Positions 1 to 8,811 of a stretch of 64,000 bases of DNA are shown one piece after another. Position 1 is the first letter of the stretch, and each line of letters starts with the position of its first letter. Origin of the DNA: Lachnospiraceae bacterium (lineage in GTDB: Bacteria; Bacillota; Clostridia; Lachnospirales; Lachnospiraceae); the NCBI GenBank assembly GCA_017448245.1, contig JAFSLV010000011.1:172074-236073 (forward strand), given 5' to 3'. Under the pieces are notes generated by a model. It saw only the letters and a list, made by a program, of their open reading frames with translations, did no database searches and was not told where the DNA came from. The position numbers were made by a program, and so were the translations under genes.

Positions 1-1
1 T

Positions 2-1366
2 AACGTCAACGCCAGGGTCGTCGACTACAGCAAGGGGCCGACCGTGACGAGATACGAACTGCAGCCGGAGGTGGGCGTCAAGGTCTCGAGGATCCTCAAT
101 CTGGCGGATGACATCAAGCTCAATCTCGCGGCGACCGACATCCGGATCGAGGCACCGATTCCGGGCAAGGTGGCGGTCGGTATCGAGGTGCCCAACGCGG
201 AAAACGTCACGGTGACGCTCAGGGAGCTGCTCGAGGACAAGGCCTATCAGTCCTCTCCCTCACGATTGTCCTTTGCGGTCGGCAAGGATATCGCGGGAGA
301 GACGGTCGTTGCGGACATCGCCAGGATGCCGCATCTGCTGATTGCGGGCGCCACGGGCTCCGGCAAATCCGTCTGCATCAATACGCTGATCCTGAGCCTT
401 TTGTACAAGGCGGACCCGCAGGAGGTCAAGCTCATCATGGTCGACCCCAAGGTGGTCGAGCTCAATATGTATAACGGGATTCCGCATCTGCTGATTCCGG
501 TGGTGACGGATCCGAAGAAGGCGGCCGGCGCGCTCAACTGGGCCGTCGCCGAGATGGAAAAGAGATACCGTCTGTTTGCCGATGCCGAGGTGAGGGACCT
601 CGAGGGATATAACAGGTTTATCGAGCTCCATCAGGGCGAGGACGGCTTTGAAAAGCTGCCGCAGATCGTCCTGATCGTGGACGAGCTGGCGGATCTGATG
701 ATGGTTTCCAAGTCGGAGGTGGAGACCGCAATCTGCCGTCTCGCGCAGCTGGCACGCGCCGCGGGGATCCATCTGATCATCGCGACGCAGCGTCCGTCGG
801 TCGACGTGATCACGGGACTCATCAAGGCCAATATGCCCAGCCGCATCGCCTTTGCGGTATCCTCCGGCGTCGACTCCCGCACGATTCTCGACATGAACGG
901 CGCGGAAAAGCTGCTCGGCAAGGGCGACATGCTTTTCTTCCCGCAGAATTATTCCAAGCCCGTGCGCGTGCAGGGGGCGTTTGTTTCGGATAAAGAGATC
1001 GCGGACGTCTGCGAGTATCTCAAGAAGCAGGCAGAGGTCTCCTACAACGAGGAGATTGTCAAGGACATCGAAAAGATGCAGTCCGGCTCCGGACAGGAGG
1101 CGCAGGGCGCACAGGGAGCGGGCGCGGACGGCAGGGATCCGTATTTTGAGGAAGCGGGACGTTTTATCATCGGCAAGGACAAGGCATCCATCGGCAATCT
1201 GCAGCGGGTCTTCAAGATCGGCTTTAACCGTGCCGCACGTATCATGGACCAGCTGTGCGAGGCCGGAGTCGTGGGCGAGGAGGAAGGCACCAAGCCGCGC
1301 CGGATTCTGATGACGATGGAAGAGTTTGAAGCGATATGTACCGGGGAGGCAAAGGAAGCGTCATGA
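2..1366 (+). CDS. ftsK: DNA translocase FtsK/SpoIIIE, C-terminal part
   Basis: The 5' end is cut off by the window edge: the reading frame is open from base 2 and upstream codons ([22 protein letters not shown]) fit the family, so the GTG at 44 is not the true start. The product is the ATP-driven double-stranded DNA pump that clears chromosome ends through the division or sporulation septum. Visible are the Walker A motif GATGSGKS (around 347-370), Walker B-like DELADLMM, the [12 protein letters not shown] segment and, at the C-terminus, the gamma winged-helix domain ([11 protein letters not shown]) that reads polar DNA motifs. The N-terminal membrane domain lies outside the window, so FtsK and SpoIIIE cannot be told apart. 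The stop overlaps the next start (ATGA). Confidence 0.95.
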   Translation, partial: NVNARVVDYSKGPTVTRYELQPEVGVKVSRILNLADDIKLNLAATDIRIEAPIPGKVAVGIEVPNAENVTVTLRELLEDKAYQSSPSRLSFAVGKDIAGETVVADIARMPHLLIAGATGSGKSVCINTLILSLLYKADPQEVKLIMVDPKVVELNMYNGIPHLLIPVVTDPKKAAGALNWAVAEMEKRYRLFADAEVRDLEGYNRFIELHQGEDGFEKLPQIVLIVDELADLMMVSKSEVETAICRLAQLARAAGIHLIIATQRPSVDVITGLIKANMPSRIAFAVSSGVDSRTILDMNGAEKLLGKGDMLFFPQNYSKPVRVQGAFVSDKEIADVCEYLKKQAEVSYNEEIVKDIEKMQSGSGQEAQGAQGAGADGRDPYFEEAGRFIIGKDKASIGNLQRVFKIGFNRAARIMDQLCEAGVVGEEEGTKPRRILMTMEEFEAICTGEAKEAS

Positions 1367-2811
1367 TCTGTCCGGATTGCGGGAGAGATGTGCCCGAGGG
1401 GCTCATGTACTGCGACGTCTGCGGAAGAGAGTTCCACATGGTGCCGGAGTTTGAGCCGGAGATCGAAAACCAGATCGACAAGACCCTGTCGCGTCTTGCC
1501 AGAAAAATCGGCACGGAGGATGCGCCGCAGGAAAAGCAGCCGCAGGGAAAGGAGCCGCGTCCGGCAAAGCGTGCCAAAAGCGAGACGCGTGAAAAACGCA
1601 CGCTGATTGCGGTGCTCATCGCCTGTGCCGCGGCCGTTCTGGTCGCGGTGGTCGTCGCGCTTGTCCATAAGTCGGCGGATGATTATGTGCGCATGGCGCA
1701 GAGCGCGGTCGAGGCGGGCGACGATGCGCGTGCGGTATCGTATCTTGAAAACGCCCTGGAAAAGCAGCCGCAGGATGCGACCGTCATCCTGATGCTCTCG
1801 GAGGCGCTCGTCCGGACGGGAGATACCGGAAGGGCGTACGAGCTGCTCGACAGGATCATCAATTCCGCGGTCTATACGCCGGAAGAAAACAAAAGCGCCT
1901 TTGAGATCGCGCTTGCGACAGCACTCGATACGGGCGATTTCGGGATGATTCAGGATCTGTTGTCACGTTGTCCGTATGAGGATCTCAGGATGCGCTATCT
2001 TGCGTATGTGCCGGGGGATCTGATGGCGGATCCCGCAGAGGGCAGTTATCAGGCACCGTTTTCGATCACGCTGACCTCCAGTGACGACGAGGTGATCTAT
2101 TATACGATCAACGGCGGAGTGCCGGATACGACATCGACGCCGTACCGCGGACCGATCGAGATCACGGAGCAGGGCTCTTATCATCTGCAGGCCGTATGCG
2201 TCAATCCGCAGGGAGCGGTCAGCGGGATCTTTGAAGCGCGCTACGAGGCAGAAAAGCCCGCGGTTCCCGCACCGCAGGTGCTCGAGGACAGCGGCAGCTA
2301 TACCGCGGAGACAAAGATTGTCGTGGTCTGCGGGGAAGGACTGCGGATCCTCTACGAGACGGGAGAAGATGCCAAAGTGACCGCAAACAGCGAGGAATAT
2401 ACGGAACCGATTTCGATGCCGGAGGGAGAGAGCGTCTTTCACTTTGCCTGCATCGACGAGGAGGGGGAGCTGTCGGAGACCGTCACCAGGGAATATGAAC
2501 TCACACTCGAGCATACCGTTACCTCCGCGGAGGCGGTCGAGCGCGTGATGGCGGAGCTCATGAGGACCGGCGTCGTGCAGGATATGAGCGGAAGGGTAGC
2601 CGGCGAGGAAGCGTATCTGTCCTTTGAGGTCGACGGCACGGTGACGATCGGTGCGGACGGCAACTTTTATTACATCCGCGAATACCGGACCGTCCCGGGA
2701 GGACAGCCGGAGCTGACGGGACTCTTATATGCCGTCCATACACAGTCGGGTCTGACGAGAAGACTCGGTTATGATTCCCGCGGGCAGATGATGCTCATGC
2801 AGTTTAACTGA
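1363..2811 (+). CDS. Zinc-ribbon, single-pass membrane protein with TPR and CHB_HEX_C-like domains
   Basis: Start chosen at ATG 1363, which overlaps the ftsK stop and follows AAAGGAAG. The 482-residue protein opens with a zinc ribbon (Cys 3, 6, 17, 20), then a charged linker, one transmembrane helix at about 80-102, a TPR-like helical stretch at about 107-200 ([18 protein letters not shown]), and two beta-rich modules at about 225-300 and 310-385. The first ([20 protein letters not shown]) resembles the chitobiase/beta-hexosaminidase C-terminal family. The part after the helix is probably extracellular. Such zinc-ribbon-anchored proteins are common in Clostridia, but their role is unknown to me. 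Its neighbours ftsK and rlmH give no functional hint. Confidence 0.85.
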   Translation: MICPDCGRDVPEGLMYCDVCGREFHMVPEFEPEIENQIDKTLSRLARKIGTEDAPQEKQPQGKEPRPAKRAKSETREKRTLIAVLIACAAAVLVAVVVALVHKSADDYVRMAQSAVEAGDDARAVSYLENALEKQPQDATVILMLSEALVRTGDTGRAYELLDRIINSAVYTPEENKSAFEIALATALDTGDFGMIQDLLSRCPYEDLRMRYLAYVPGDLMADPAEGSYQAPFSITLTSSDDEVIYYTINGGVPDTTSTPYRGPIEITEQGSYHLQAVCVNPQGAVSGIFEARYEAEKPAVPAPQVLEDSGSYTAETKIVVVCGEGLRILYETGEDAKVTANSEEYTEPISMPEGESVFHFACIDEEGELSETVTREYELTLEHTVTSAEAVERVMAELMRTGVVQDMSGRVAGEEAYLSFEVDGTVTIGADGNFYYIREYRTVPGGQPELTGLLYAVHTQSGLTRRLGYDSRGQMMLMQFN

Positions 2812-3233
2812 TGGCAAAGATTACGATTCTTGCCGTCGGCAAATGCAGGGAGCGCTTTTTTGAGGAGGCGGCAAAAGAATACCTCAAGCGACTTACGCCG
2901 TATGTGTCCGTGCAGGTGATCGAGGTCAAAGAAGCCGGAAGGCTTCCGGCCAGAATCCCCGCGGAAGCCTACGTCATCGCCCTTGCGATCGAGGGAAAGG
3001 GCACCGACTCCGTATCCTTTGCGGAGCATATGCAGGATCTTTTACGGACTGGAAGGGAGATCGTCTTTCTGATCGGAGACGCGGACGGTCTCGGAAATGA
3101 AGAAAAGGAGCGCGCGGACGAGCTGCTCAGCATGTCCGGCATGACCTTTCCGCACCAGATGGCGCGCGTCATTTTGCTGGAGCAGTTGTACCGGGGATTT
3201 CGTATCAGCAACGGAGCACCGTATCATAAATGA
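2811..3233 (+). CDS. rlmH: 23S rRNA (pseudouridine-1915-N3)-methyltransferase RlmH
   Basis: SPOUT-family methyltransferase that methylates pseudouridine 1915 in helix 69 of 23S rRNA on assembled ribosomes, using SAM. The C-terminal signature FPHQMARVILLEQLYRGF and the terminal PYHK are clear, as is the IALAIEGKG strand. At 140 residues it is shorter than the usual 155-160: the segment between the N-terminal VQVIEVKEA and AYVIALAIEG lacks about 20 residues of helix and linker. The SAM-knot sequence reads IGDADGLGN where IGG is more usual. ATG 2811 shares its A with the preceding TGA, so translation is probably coupled. Confidence 0.93.
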   Translation: MAKITILAVGKCRERFFEEAAKEYLKRLTPYVSVQVIEVKEAGRLPARIPAEAYVIALAIEGKGTDSVSFAEHMQDLLRTGREIVFLIGDADGLGNEEKERADELLSMSGMTFPHQMARVILLEQLYRGFRISNGAPYHK

Positions 3234-4264
3234 GCAGAACGGAAGAAACCTATACCCTTGCCGTCGGACAGATGCAGGATATCTTCGGCGAGGGAGACCA
3301 TTATCTGAAAAAAATCGAGAAGCAGTTTCACGTCGATGTCTTTGACCGGAGCGGAACACTGCATGTCGCGGGTGAAGCGCGCGATGTCGCAAGAGCGGGT
3401 GCGGTGATCCGGCAGCTGGCGGGGCTGAGCGCGCATGCGGGCAGCATCGACATCCAGAACGTGGAATATGCCATTGCACTGAGCGGGGAGAAACAGCCGA
3501 TGGATGCGGAAAAGGACAATCTTCTGACGGATCTCGATACCGATGTGATCTGCCATACGACGAACGGCAAGCCCGTCAAACCAAAGACCCTCGGACAGAA
3601 GGAATACGTCGACGCGATCCGAAAAAACACCGTGGTCTTCGGCATCGGTCCTGCCGGTACCGGCAAGACCTATCTGGCGATGGCCCTTGCCATCAGCGCC
3701 TTTCAGCGGGAGGAGGTCTCCCGCATCATCCTGACGAGACCGGCGATCGAAGCGGGAGAAAAGCTGGGCTTTCTTCCCGGAGACCTGCAGAGTAAGGTCG
3801 ACCCGTATCTGCGGCCCCTGTATGACGCACTCTATCAGATTATGGGTGCGGACGCCTATCTGAGAAACGCGGAAAAGGGACTGATTGAGGTCGCGCCGCT
3901 CGCCTATATGCGCGGTCGCACGCTGGACAATGCCTATATCATTCTGGACGAAGCGCAGAATACGTCGCCCGCACAGATGAAGATGTTCCTGACGCGCATC
4001 GGCTTTGGCGCAAAGGTCGTGATCACGGGCGACCAGACCCAGAAGGACCTGCCGCCGGGCACGGTTTCGGGGCTCGATGTCGCGCAGGAGGTCTTAAAGG
4101 GAATCGAGGACATCGCCGTGTGCAGGTTCACGAGCAGGGACGTGGTACGTCATCCGCTTGTGCTCAGGATCGTAAAGGCCTATGAGGAGTATGAGAAAAA
4201 GCAGTCGAGGAAGATGACGAAGGGCAGACGCAAGAAGGATGCGCACGGTGGAAAAGAACGTTAA
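3230..4264 (+). CDS. PhoH family ATPase
   Basis: 344-residue cytoplasmic P-loop protein of the PhoH/YbeZ family. An N-terminal KH-like region (about 1-100) precedes the ATPase core, with Walker A GPAGTGKT near residue 140 and Walker B-like IILDEAQN. The family is linked to RNA metabolism and is usually encoded beside ybeY, as here. ATG 3230 overlaps the rlmH stop. The Lys/Arg-rich C-terminal tail may bind RNA (inference). The 3' end overlaps the next gene by about 25 bp. Confidence 0.93.
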   Translation: MSRTEETYTLAVGQMQDIFGEGDHYLKKIEKQFHVDVFDRSGTLHVAGEARDVARAGAVIRQLAGLSAHAGSIDIQNVEYAIALSGEKQPMDAEKDNLLTDLDTDVICHTTNGKPVKPKTLGQKEYVDAIRKNTVVFGIGPAGTGKTYLAMALAISAFQREEVSRIILTRPAIEAGEKLGFLPGDLQSKVDPYLRPLYDALYQIMGADAYLRNAEKGLIEVAPLAYMRGRTLDNAYIILDEAQNTSPAQMKMFLTRIGFGAKVVITGDQTQKDLPPGTVSGLDVAQEVLKGIEDIAVCRFTSRDVVRHPLVLRIVKAYEEYEKKQSRKMTKGRRKKDAHGGKER

Positions 4265-5462
4265 CAATCAGCGCGTTACCGGATTCCAGGCGCCGGATAT
4301 CGTGCTGCTCATTCTGAGCGGTATCGCCGCGGGTGTCTTTTCACAGATCGCGGGTGCGGGGACGGATGTGACCGTCCGGAATACCGTAAGCGCCCTGCTT
4401 GCCGCCTCCGTCATGGTGTTTTTGCTCGGCAGCGAGCGCATACAGGGCAGGCTCCTCTTTGACAACGCGCATCATCCGGAGCGCTTTTGCATCGCCTATA
4501 CCGCATCGCTCCTTGCCGCGCTGTTCCTCACAAGGGTCGATACCGCGCTCTGGCCGTATCCCGTGATCTTTACGGTTCTTGCGCTTACGGGCAATGCGCT
4601 CACCGGGATGTATGCGGGAGCGGTGCTTTTGTTTCTTTCCGTTCTTTTTCTGCCCGCTCAGGGGACGGCGGTGTTTGCCTGTTATTTTCTGGCCGGCAGC
4701 GTCTGCGTCGTCTGGTTTTCCGCTGTCGACGAAAAGATGCGTGTGGTGCAGGCGGCGTTCGGATGCGCGCTGGTGCAGGCGATTTGTCTCCTTGCCTTTC
4801 AGGTACTGATGGTCAATGCGCGCTTTCACGTATCGATGCTGTGGATTCCCCTGATCAATACGGCAGGATGCGCGCTGCTCCTTGCCGTCATCGCACACAT
4901 TTTTATCGGCACGGTGGTCCGGCATGACCGCGTGCGCTATGCGGATATCAATGATACGGAATTTTCCCTGATGGCAGCCATCCGCACAAGGGACAAGGAT
5001 GCCTATTACCGGGCGATTCATACATCCTATCTGGTGGACAAGGTGGCGGAGGCGCTTCATCTGAAAAAGGATGCGGCCCGTGCCTGTGCCGCCTATCACA
5101 GGATCGGATGTCTGGACGGAAAAAAAAGCGTCTGGCCGGATGTGGCGCATTATTATACCGAATTTGATTTTCCGGAGGACGCGGTTGCCCTGATCAGGGA
5201 GTATCTGACCTTTTCGAGAAGCGGCCCCTCCTCCAGGGAGGCAACGGCGGTATTTGTGTGCGAGTGCCTGGTGGACAGGCTGCTGATGATCTTTCGCAAA
5301 AATAAAAACGCGTCCGTCGCCTATGATACGCTGATCGACGAGACGGTGGCACAGCTGCGTACGGAGGGCTCTCTTTCGAGGAGCGAGATGTCGATCGGGG
5401 AGATCGAGCAGTTAAAAAACGTGCTGAAGCAGGAGAAACTCTATTATGATCTTTTGCGTTGA
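4239..5462 (+). CDS. 7TM-HD (PgpH-like) membrane protein with degenerate HD domain
   Basis: About 230 residues of hydrophobic segments are followed by a cytoplasmic helical domain. Position between phoH and ybeY and the overall plan match the 7TM-HD family, whose member PgpH hydrolyses c-di-AMP. The catalytic core looks lost: where the family has YHDIGK, this protein has AYHRIG (around 285-290), so the metal-binding Asp of the HD pair is Arg. The large extracytoplasmic N-terminal domain of PgpH is also absent (407 residues versus roughly 700). ATG 4239 sits directly against AAGAAGG; GTG 4248, nine bases from it, may be the real start. I infer a non-enzymatic nucleotide sensor or remnant. Confidence 0.65.
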   Translation: MRTVEKNVNNQRVTGFQAPDIVLLILSGIAAGVFSQIAGAGTDVTVRNTVSALLAASVMVFLLGSERIQGRLLFDNAHHPERFCIAYTASLLAALFLTRVDTALWPYPVIFTVLALTGNALTGMYAGAVLLFLSVLFLPAQGTAVFACYFLAGSVCVVWFSAVDEKMRVVQAAFGCALVQAICLLAFQVLMVNARFHVSMLWIPLINTAGCALLLAVIAHIFIGTVVRHDRVRYADINDTEFSLMAAIRTRDKDAYYRAIHTSYLVDKVAEALHLKKDAARACAAYHRIGCLDGKKSVWPDVAHYYTEFDFPEDAVALIREYLTFSRSGPSSREATAVFVCECLVDRLLMIFRKNKNASVAYDTLIDETVAQLRTEGSLSRSEMSIGEIEQLKNVLKQEKLYYDLLR

Positions 5463-5949
5463 AAACGAAACGGGAGAGGATTTTTCCTTTGATGCCGAAG
5501 GACTTGCAAGAGAGGTGGCACAGCGCGTGCTGGAGGATGCGGACTGTCCCTTTGAAACGCAGGTGCATCTTCTCATCGTCGGTGCGGAGGAGATCCGCAG
5601 GCTCAATGACGCGCACCGCGGCAGGGATGCGGTGACGGATGTGCTGTCCTTTCCCGGACTGGAGTTTGAAGCGCCGGGCGTTTTTTCCATGCCGGAAGAA
5701 GCGCTTTCCATCAATCTCGATCCGGAAAGCGGTGCGTACTGGCTCGGAGACATCGTGATCTGCAAAGAGGCGGTCGGGGAACAGGCCGCGCGCTACGGGC
5801 ACAGCGAAAGAAGGGAACTGGCATTTCTGGTCGCACATGCGATGCTGCATCTGACCGGCTATGATCATGAGACCGAAGAGGAAGAGGAAGTGATGACCGG
5901 AAAGCAGGAAGAGATTCTTTCCGCACTCGGAATCACGAGGGACGCATAA
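5446..5949 (+). CDS. ybeY: Endoribonuclease YbeY (rRNA maturation factor)
   Basis: Single-strand-specific, metal-dependent RNase used in 16S rRNA 3'-end maturation and ribosome quality control. The zinc-binding signature H-x3-H-x5-H is present as HAMLHLTGYDH near residues 130-140. The length of 167 residues is normal. It starts inside the 3' end of the preceding gene (17-bp overlap), so it is translationally coupled. Its pairing with phoH two genes upstream is the conserved arrangement and suggests joint work in RNA processing. Confidence 0.95.
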   Translation: MIFCVENETGEDFSFDAEGLAREVAQRVLEDADCPFETQVHLLIVGAEEIRRLNDAHRGRDAVTDVLSFPGLEFEAPGVFSMPEEALSINLDPESGAYWLGDIVICKEAVGEQAARYGHSERRELAFLVAHAMLHLTGYDHETEEEEEVMTGKQEEILSALGITRDA

Positions 5950-5953
5950 GGAA

Positions 5954-7564
5954 ATGGAGCAGGAGAAAGGAAAGACGAGAGCGCTGCGTCCCACGCGCGC
6001 GACATATCTTTTGCCGATGGCTGTCCTTTTTGCGGCCGTTTTTCTGGTCCGCAACAGCGGCGCGCTTGCGGGGGCTTTTTTGGTCATGGTGCTGCCGCCG
6101 TATCTGACCGGATGCGGGATCTATCTGCTGACGGCCAGAAGACGCTGTGCGCGTTTTGTCAGGCTGTACGCGGATAACGAATTCTACATCAACGCACGGG
6201 ACGCGTCGCGGCGGGCGCTGATACAGACCGCGGGCGCACAGATCGTGGCAGGTGTCCTCCTTGCCGTCTGCTCTTATCCCGTATCTCTTTTTGTGACAGG
6301 GTCGGTCAGGGGGATGTACGCCTTGTGCGTGACGGCGCTCATACTGCCCGTATACGGTGCGGAGAGCGTTTTGGCCGGCTTTGCGGAAGGCATGGGACAT
6401 GCAAAGAGCGTCTATCTGACGGACATTGCCAGATGTGTTCTGGTGACGGCAGGGGCGGTCTTTGGCGGGCTGTACGGTTACCGCTACGGATGCCGGATCG
6501 ATGCGCTGCTTTTTACCGGGGATTGCGGTGCGGCATATCTGGCCTGTTTTTTTGCAGCGGGGATCCTGCTCGGCGAACTGGCGGTTCTTCTGGTACTTTG
6601 GATTCTGAGATGGCGGATCCTGCACGGGCTGTCTCCTCTCGAGGAGAGCGGAAAGCCCAGATTTCTGGGAGAGGAACCCGCTTATTTCAGCACCTTTTTT
6701 CCCGCCGCCTGTGCCTATGCGTTTTGCCATCTGGTCTTTGCGCTTTTGACGGGGATCTTTGTGATACCGCAGGAGGCGCCGCTGTCCGCGGCGGAGATCT
6801 ACGGACAGTATGCCGTATGCATACAGCTGCTCGGAATGCTGTTGAGCTTTACGCAGATCCGGCATTGCTTTGCGCTCAGCGCATCCCGCGCGGCGCCGGG
6901 CGTCAGGCAAAAGAGGCTCCTGCAGCTGCTGCGCAGGATCGTGCTGGTCAGTGTGCCCGCGGGCGCCTTTCTGACGGGACTTTCGGAGGTGGTGTCCTAT
7001 GCCGTCTTCCGGTTGCCCGGGGATCAGACGGTGACGCTGTTTGCGGCGGGCGGATTTCTTTTGCCGCTGTATACCCTGGCGCTGACCGGAACGCTTTTGA
7101 TGATTCTTTTCCAACACGGCCGGGCGCTGGTGCTGGCCGCGGGGATGGCCGTTTCGCTTTCCGTTTTGATGACGGTACTGTGCACGGGCTTCCTTTCGGG
7201 GGCCGTGAAGGAGAGGATTTTTCTCGCGCCGGTTCTGATGATGCTTGCGTTTTTGCTGTTTGACGTGACGGGACTCGGGCTGATGCTGTCCTCCATGGGA
7301 CTCAGGCGGACCGTGCTCCTGCGGATGTTTCTGAAGCCCGCGGGCTGTGCCGCGGCGGCAGCGCTGATGCTGTATCTGACGGCGCACAGTGCGGTGCATG
7401 TCATCGGAGAGATGCCTACGCTGCTCCTCGGTCTCCTTGCGGGAAGCGTGTTGTATCTGATCCTTCTGGCCGTCTTCAGGGGGCTTGAGGCGGACGATCT
7501 TCAGGGAGTGCCGCTCGGCGGCCTCTTAGAGCGGATTTCCCTCAGGGGAACGGGGCCTTCATGA
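5954..7564 (+). CDS. Polytopic MOP/MATE-like flippase (SpoVB/polysaccharide biosynthesis type)
   Basis: 536 residues with some 12-14 hydrophobic segments and short basic loops, fitting the multidrug/oligosaccharidyl-lipid/polysaccharide (MOP) flippase superfamily and closest in feel to SpoVB-like proteins. Recognisable family features include AGFAEGMGHAK in the first half and the second-half bundle starting near YAFCHLVFALLTG. Substrate unknown: lipid-linked wall precursor or exopolysaccharide units are possible. Its stop overlaps the start of the next gene by 4 bp (ATGA), so it is in the same transcript as the two oxidoreductases downstream. No glycosyltransferase genes are nearby to specify a substrate. 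Confidence 0.7.
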   Translation: MEQEKGKTRALRPTRATYLLPMAVLFAAVFLVRNSGALAGAFLVMVLPPYLTGCGIYLLTARRRCARFVRLYADNEFYINARDASRRALIQTAGAQIVAGVLLAVCSYPVSLFVTGSVRGMYALCVTALILPVYGAESVLAGFAEGMGHAKSVYLTDIARCVLVTAGAVFGGLYGYRYGCRIDALLFTGDCGAAYLACFFAAGILLGELAVLLVLWILRWRILHGLSPLEESGKPRFLGEEPAYFSTFFPAACAYAFCHLVFALLTGIFVIPQEAPLSAAEIYGQYAVCIQLLGMLLSFTQIRHCFALSASRAAPGVRQKRLLQLLRRIVLVSVPAGAFLTGLSEVVSYAVFRLPGDQTVTLFAAGGFLLPLYTLALTGTLLMILFQHGRALVLAAGMAVSLSVLMTVLCTGFLSGAVKERIFLAPVLMMLAFLLFDVTGLGLMLSSMGLRRTVLLRMFLKPAGCAAAAALMLYLTAHSAVHVIGEMPTLLLGLLAGSVLYLILLAVFRGLEADDLQGVPLGGLLERISLRGTGPS

Positions 7565-8811
7565 GCGCCGGAACAGAGGATATCATCGTCGCCGGCGGCG
7601 GCGCATCGGGACTTGCGGCCTGTCTGTATGCGGCCGGATACGGTCTTTCTGTTTTGTGCCTCGAAAAAAACGATGTCCCCGGAAAAAAGCTCTCCATGAC
7701 GGGCAACGGCAGGGGCAATCTCTCCAATCTCCACATGGACGTTTCCTGTTATAACGAGGGGGCGCGGTCGTTTCTTTCATCCCTGATCGGTCCGCAGGCC
7801 ACGGAGGAGACCGTCCGCTTTTTCAGGGAAGCGGGGGTGCTGTTGCGCAACGAGGAAGGATATCTGTATCCGGTGGCGGGCGTGGCAAAAGAGGTAACGG
7901 ACGCGCTCATCGCCGCCTGCGTGAAAAAGGGCGTGCGCTTTTTGTGCAACCGGCAGGTCAAAAGCATCCGGAAAGAAGGCGCGTATTTTGAGGTAAAAGA
8001 TCCACGTGAGACACACCGGGCAAGATGCGTGATTCTTGCAACGGGAGGTCTTGCGGGCCCCAGATCCACCGGCTCTTCGGGAGACGGATACTATCTGGCA
8101 AAGCAGCTCGGGATGGAGGTGACGCCCCGTTATCCGGCCCTTGTCAGGCTGTTGACCGCGGAGGAGACGGTGTCTTCGGAAAAGGGAGTGCGTGTGCGTG
8201 CGACGGTCTCCTTTTATGCCGGGGAGGAGCTCTTTGCGAGGGAAACCGGCGAGGTGCAGATCACGTCGAAGGCGCTGTCGGGGATTCCCGTGCTGCAGGC
8301 TTCCGGAGAGGCGGCAAGACATCTGGCGGAGGGAAGGGACGTGACCGCAAGGATCGACTGCTTTCCGGATGTCGCGCAGGCGGACTTTCTTTCAATGTGC
8401 GGGGAGCGTACGGAAAAAGCCCGGGAGGGGACGCTTGCGGATCTTCTTAGGGGATTTGCGCATCCGTCCCTGTGCCGGGCGGTTCTGACAGCGGAGGGGA
8501 TGTCGGGAGAGGACAAAACGCGCGCGGTACCCGGAGACAAGCTGCTGGCACTGCTTTGCACGTTTCGCGCGTTCCCCGTACGGATCCGTGCCGCGGACTC
8601 TTATCTGCAGGCGCAGACGACCGCGGGCGGCGTGCGTCTTTCGGACCTCACACCGCAGCTTGCGGCCAGGAAGACGCCCGGCGTCTATGTCACGGGAGAG
8701 CTGTGCGATGTGGACGGGCGCTGCGGCGGTTACAATCTGCAGTGGGCCTTTACGAGCGCGAAGACCGCCGTGGATGATATTGCAAGAATACTAAAAAACG
8801 ATAAATCATGA
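7561..8811 (+). CDS. NAD(P)/FAD-dependent oxidoreductase, HI0933/BaiN-like family
   Basis: 416-residue flavoprotein. The N-terminal dinucleotide fold GGGASGLAA (from about residue 10) binds FAD, followed by the family signature GKKLSMTGNGRGNLSN (normally GKKLLMTGNGRCNLTN). The C-terminal FAD-contact region reads VDGRCGGYNLQWAFTSA. Members are annotated as aminoacetone-oxidase-like or flavoproteins of unknown substrate; some act on bile acids, but nothing here supports that. Overlaps both neighbours by 4 bp. Confidence 0.9.
   Translation: MSAGTEDIIVAGGGASGLAACLYAAGYGLSVLCLEKNDVPGKKLSMTGNGRGNLSNLHMDVSCYNEGARSFLSSLIGPQATEETVRFFREAGVLLRNEEGYLYPVAGVAKEVTDALIAACVKKGVRFLCNRQVKSIRKEGAYFEVKDPRETHRARCVILATGGLAGPRSTGSSGDGYYLAKQLGMEVTPRYPALVRLLTAEETVSSEKGVRVRATVSFYAGEELFARETGEVQITSKALSGIPVLQASGEAARHLAEGRDVTARIDCFPDVAQADFLSMCGERTEKAREGTLADLLRGFAHPSLCRAVLTAEGMSGEDKTRAVPGDKLLALLCTFRAFPVRIRAADSYLQAQTTAGGVRLSDLTPQLAARKTPGVYVTGELCDVDGRCGGYNLQWAFTSAKTAVDDIARILKNDKS

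Noticed and set aside
7561-8811. Bile-acid reductase (BaiN) as a specific function
   Set aside because: Only the broad HI0933 family signature is seen; no other bile-acid genes are nearby.
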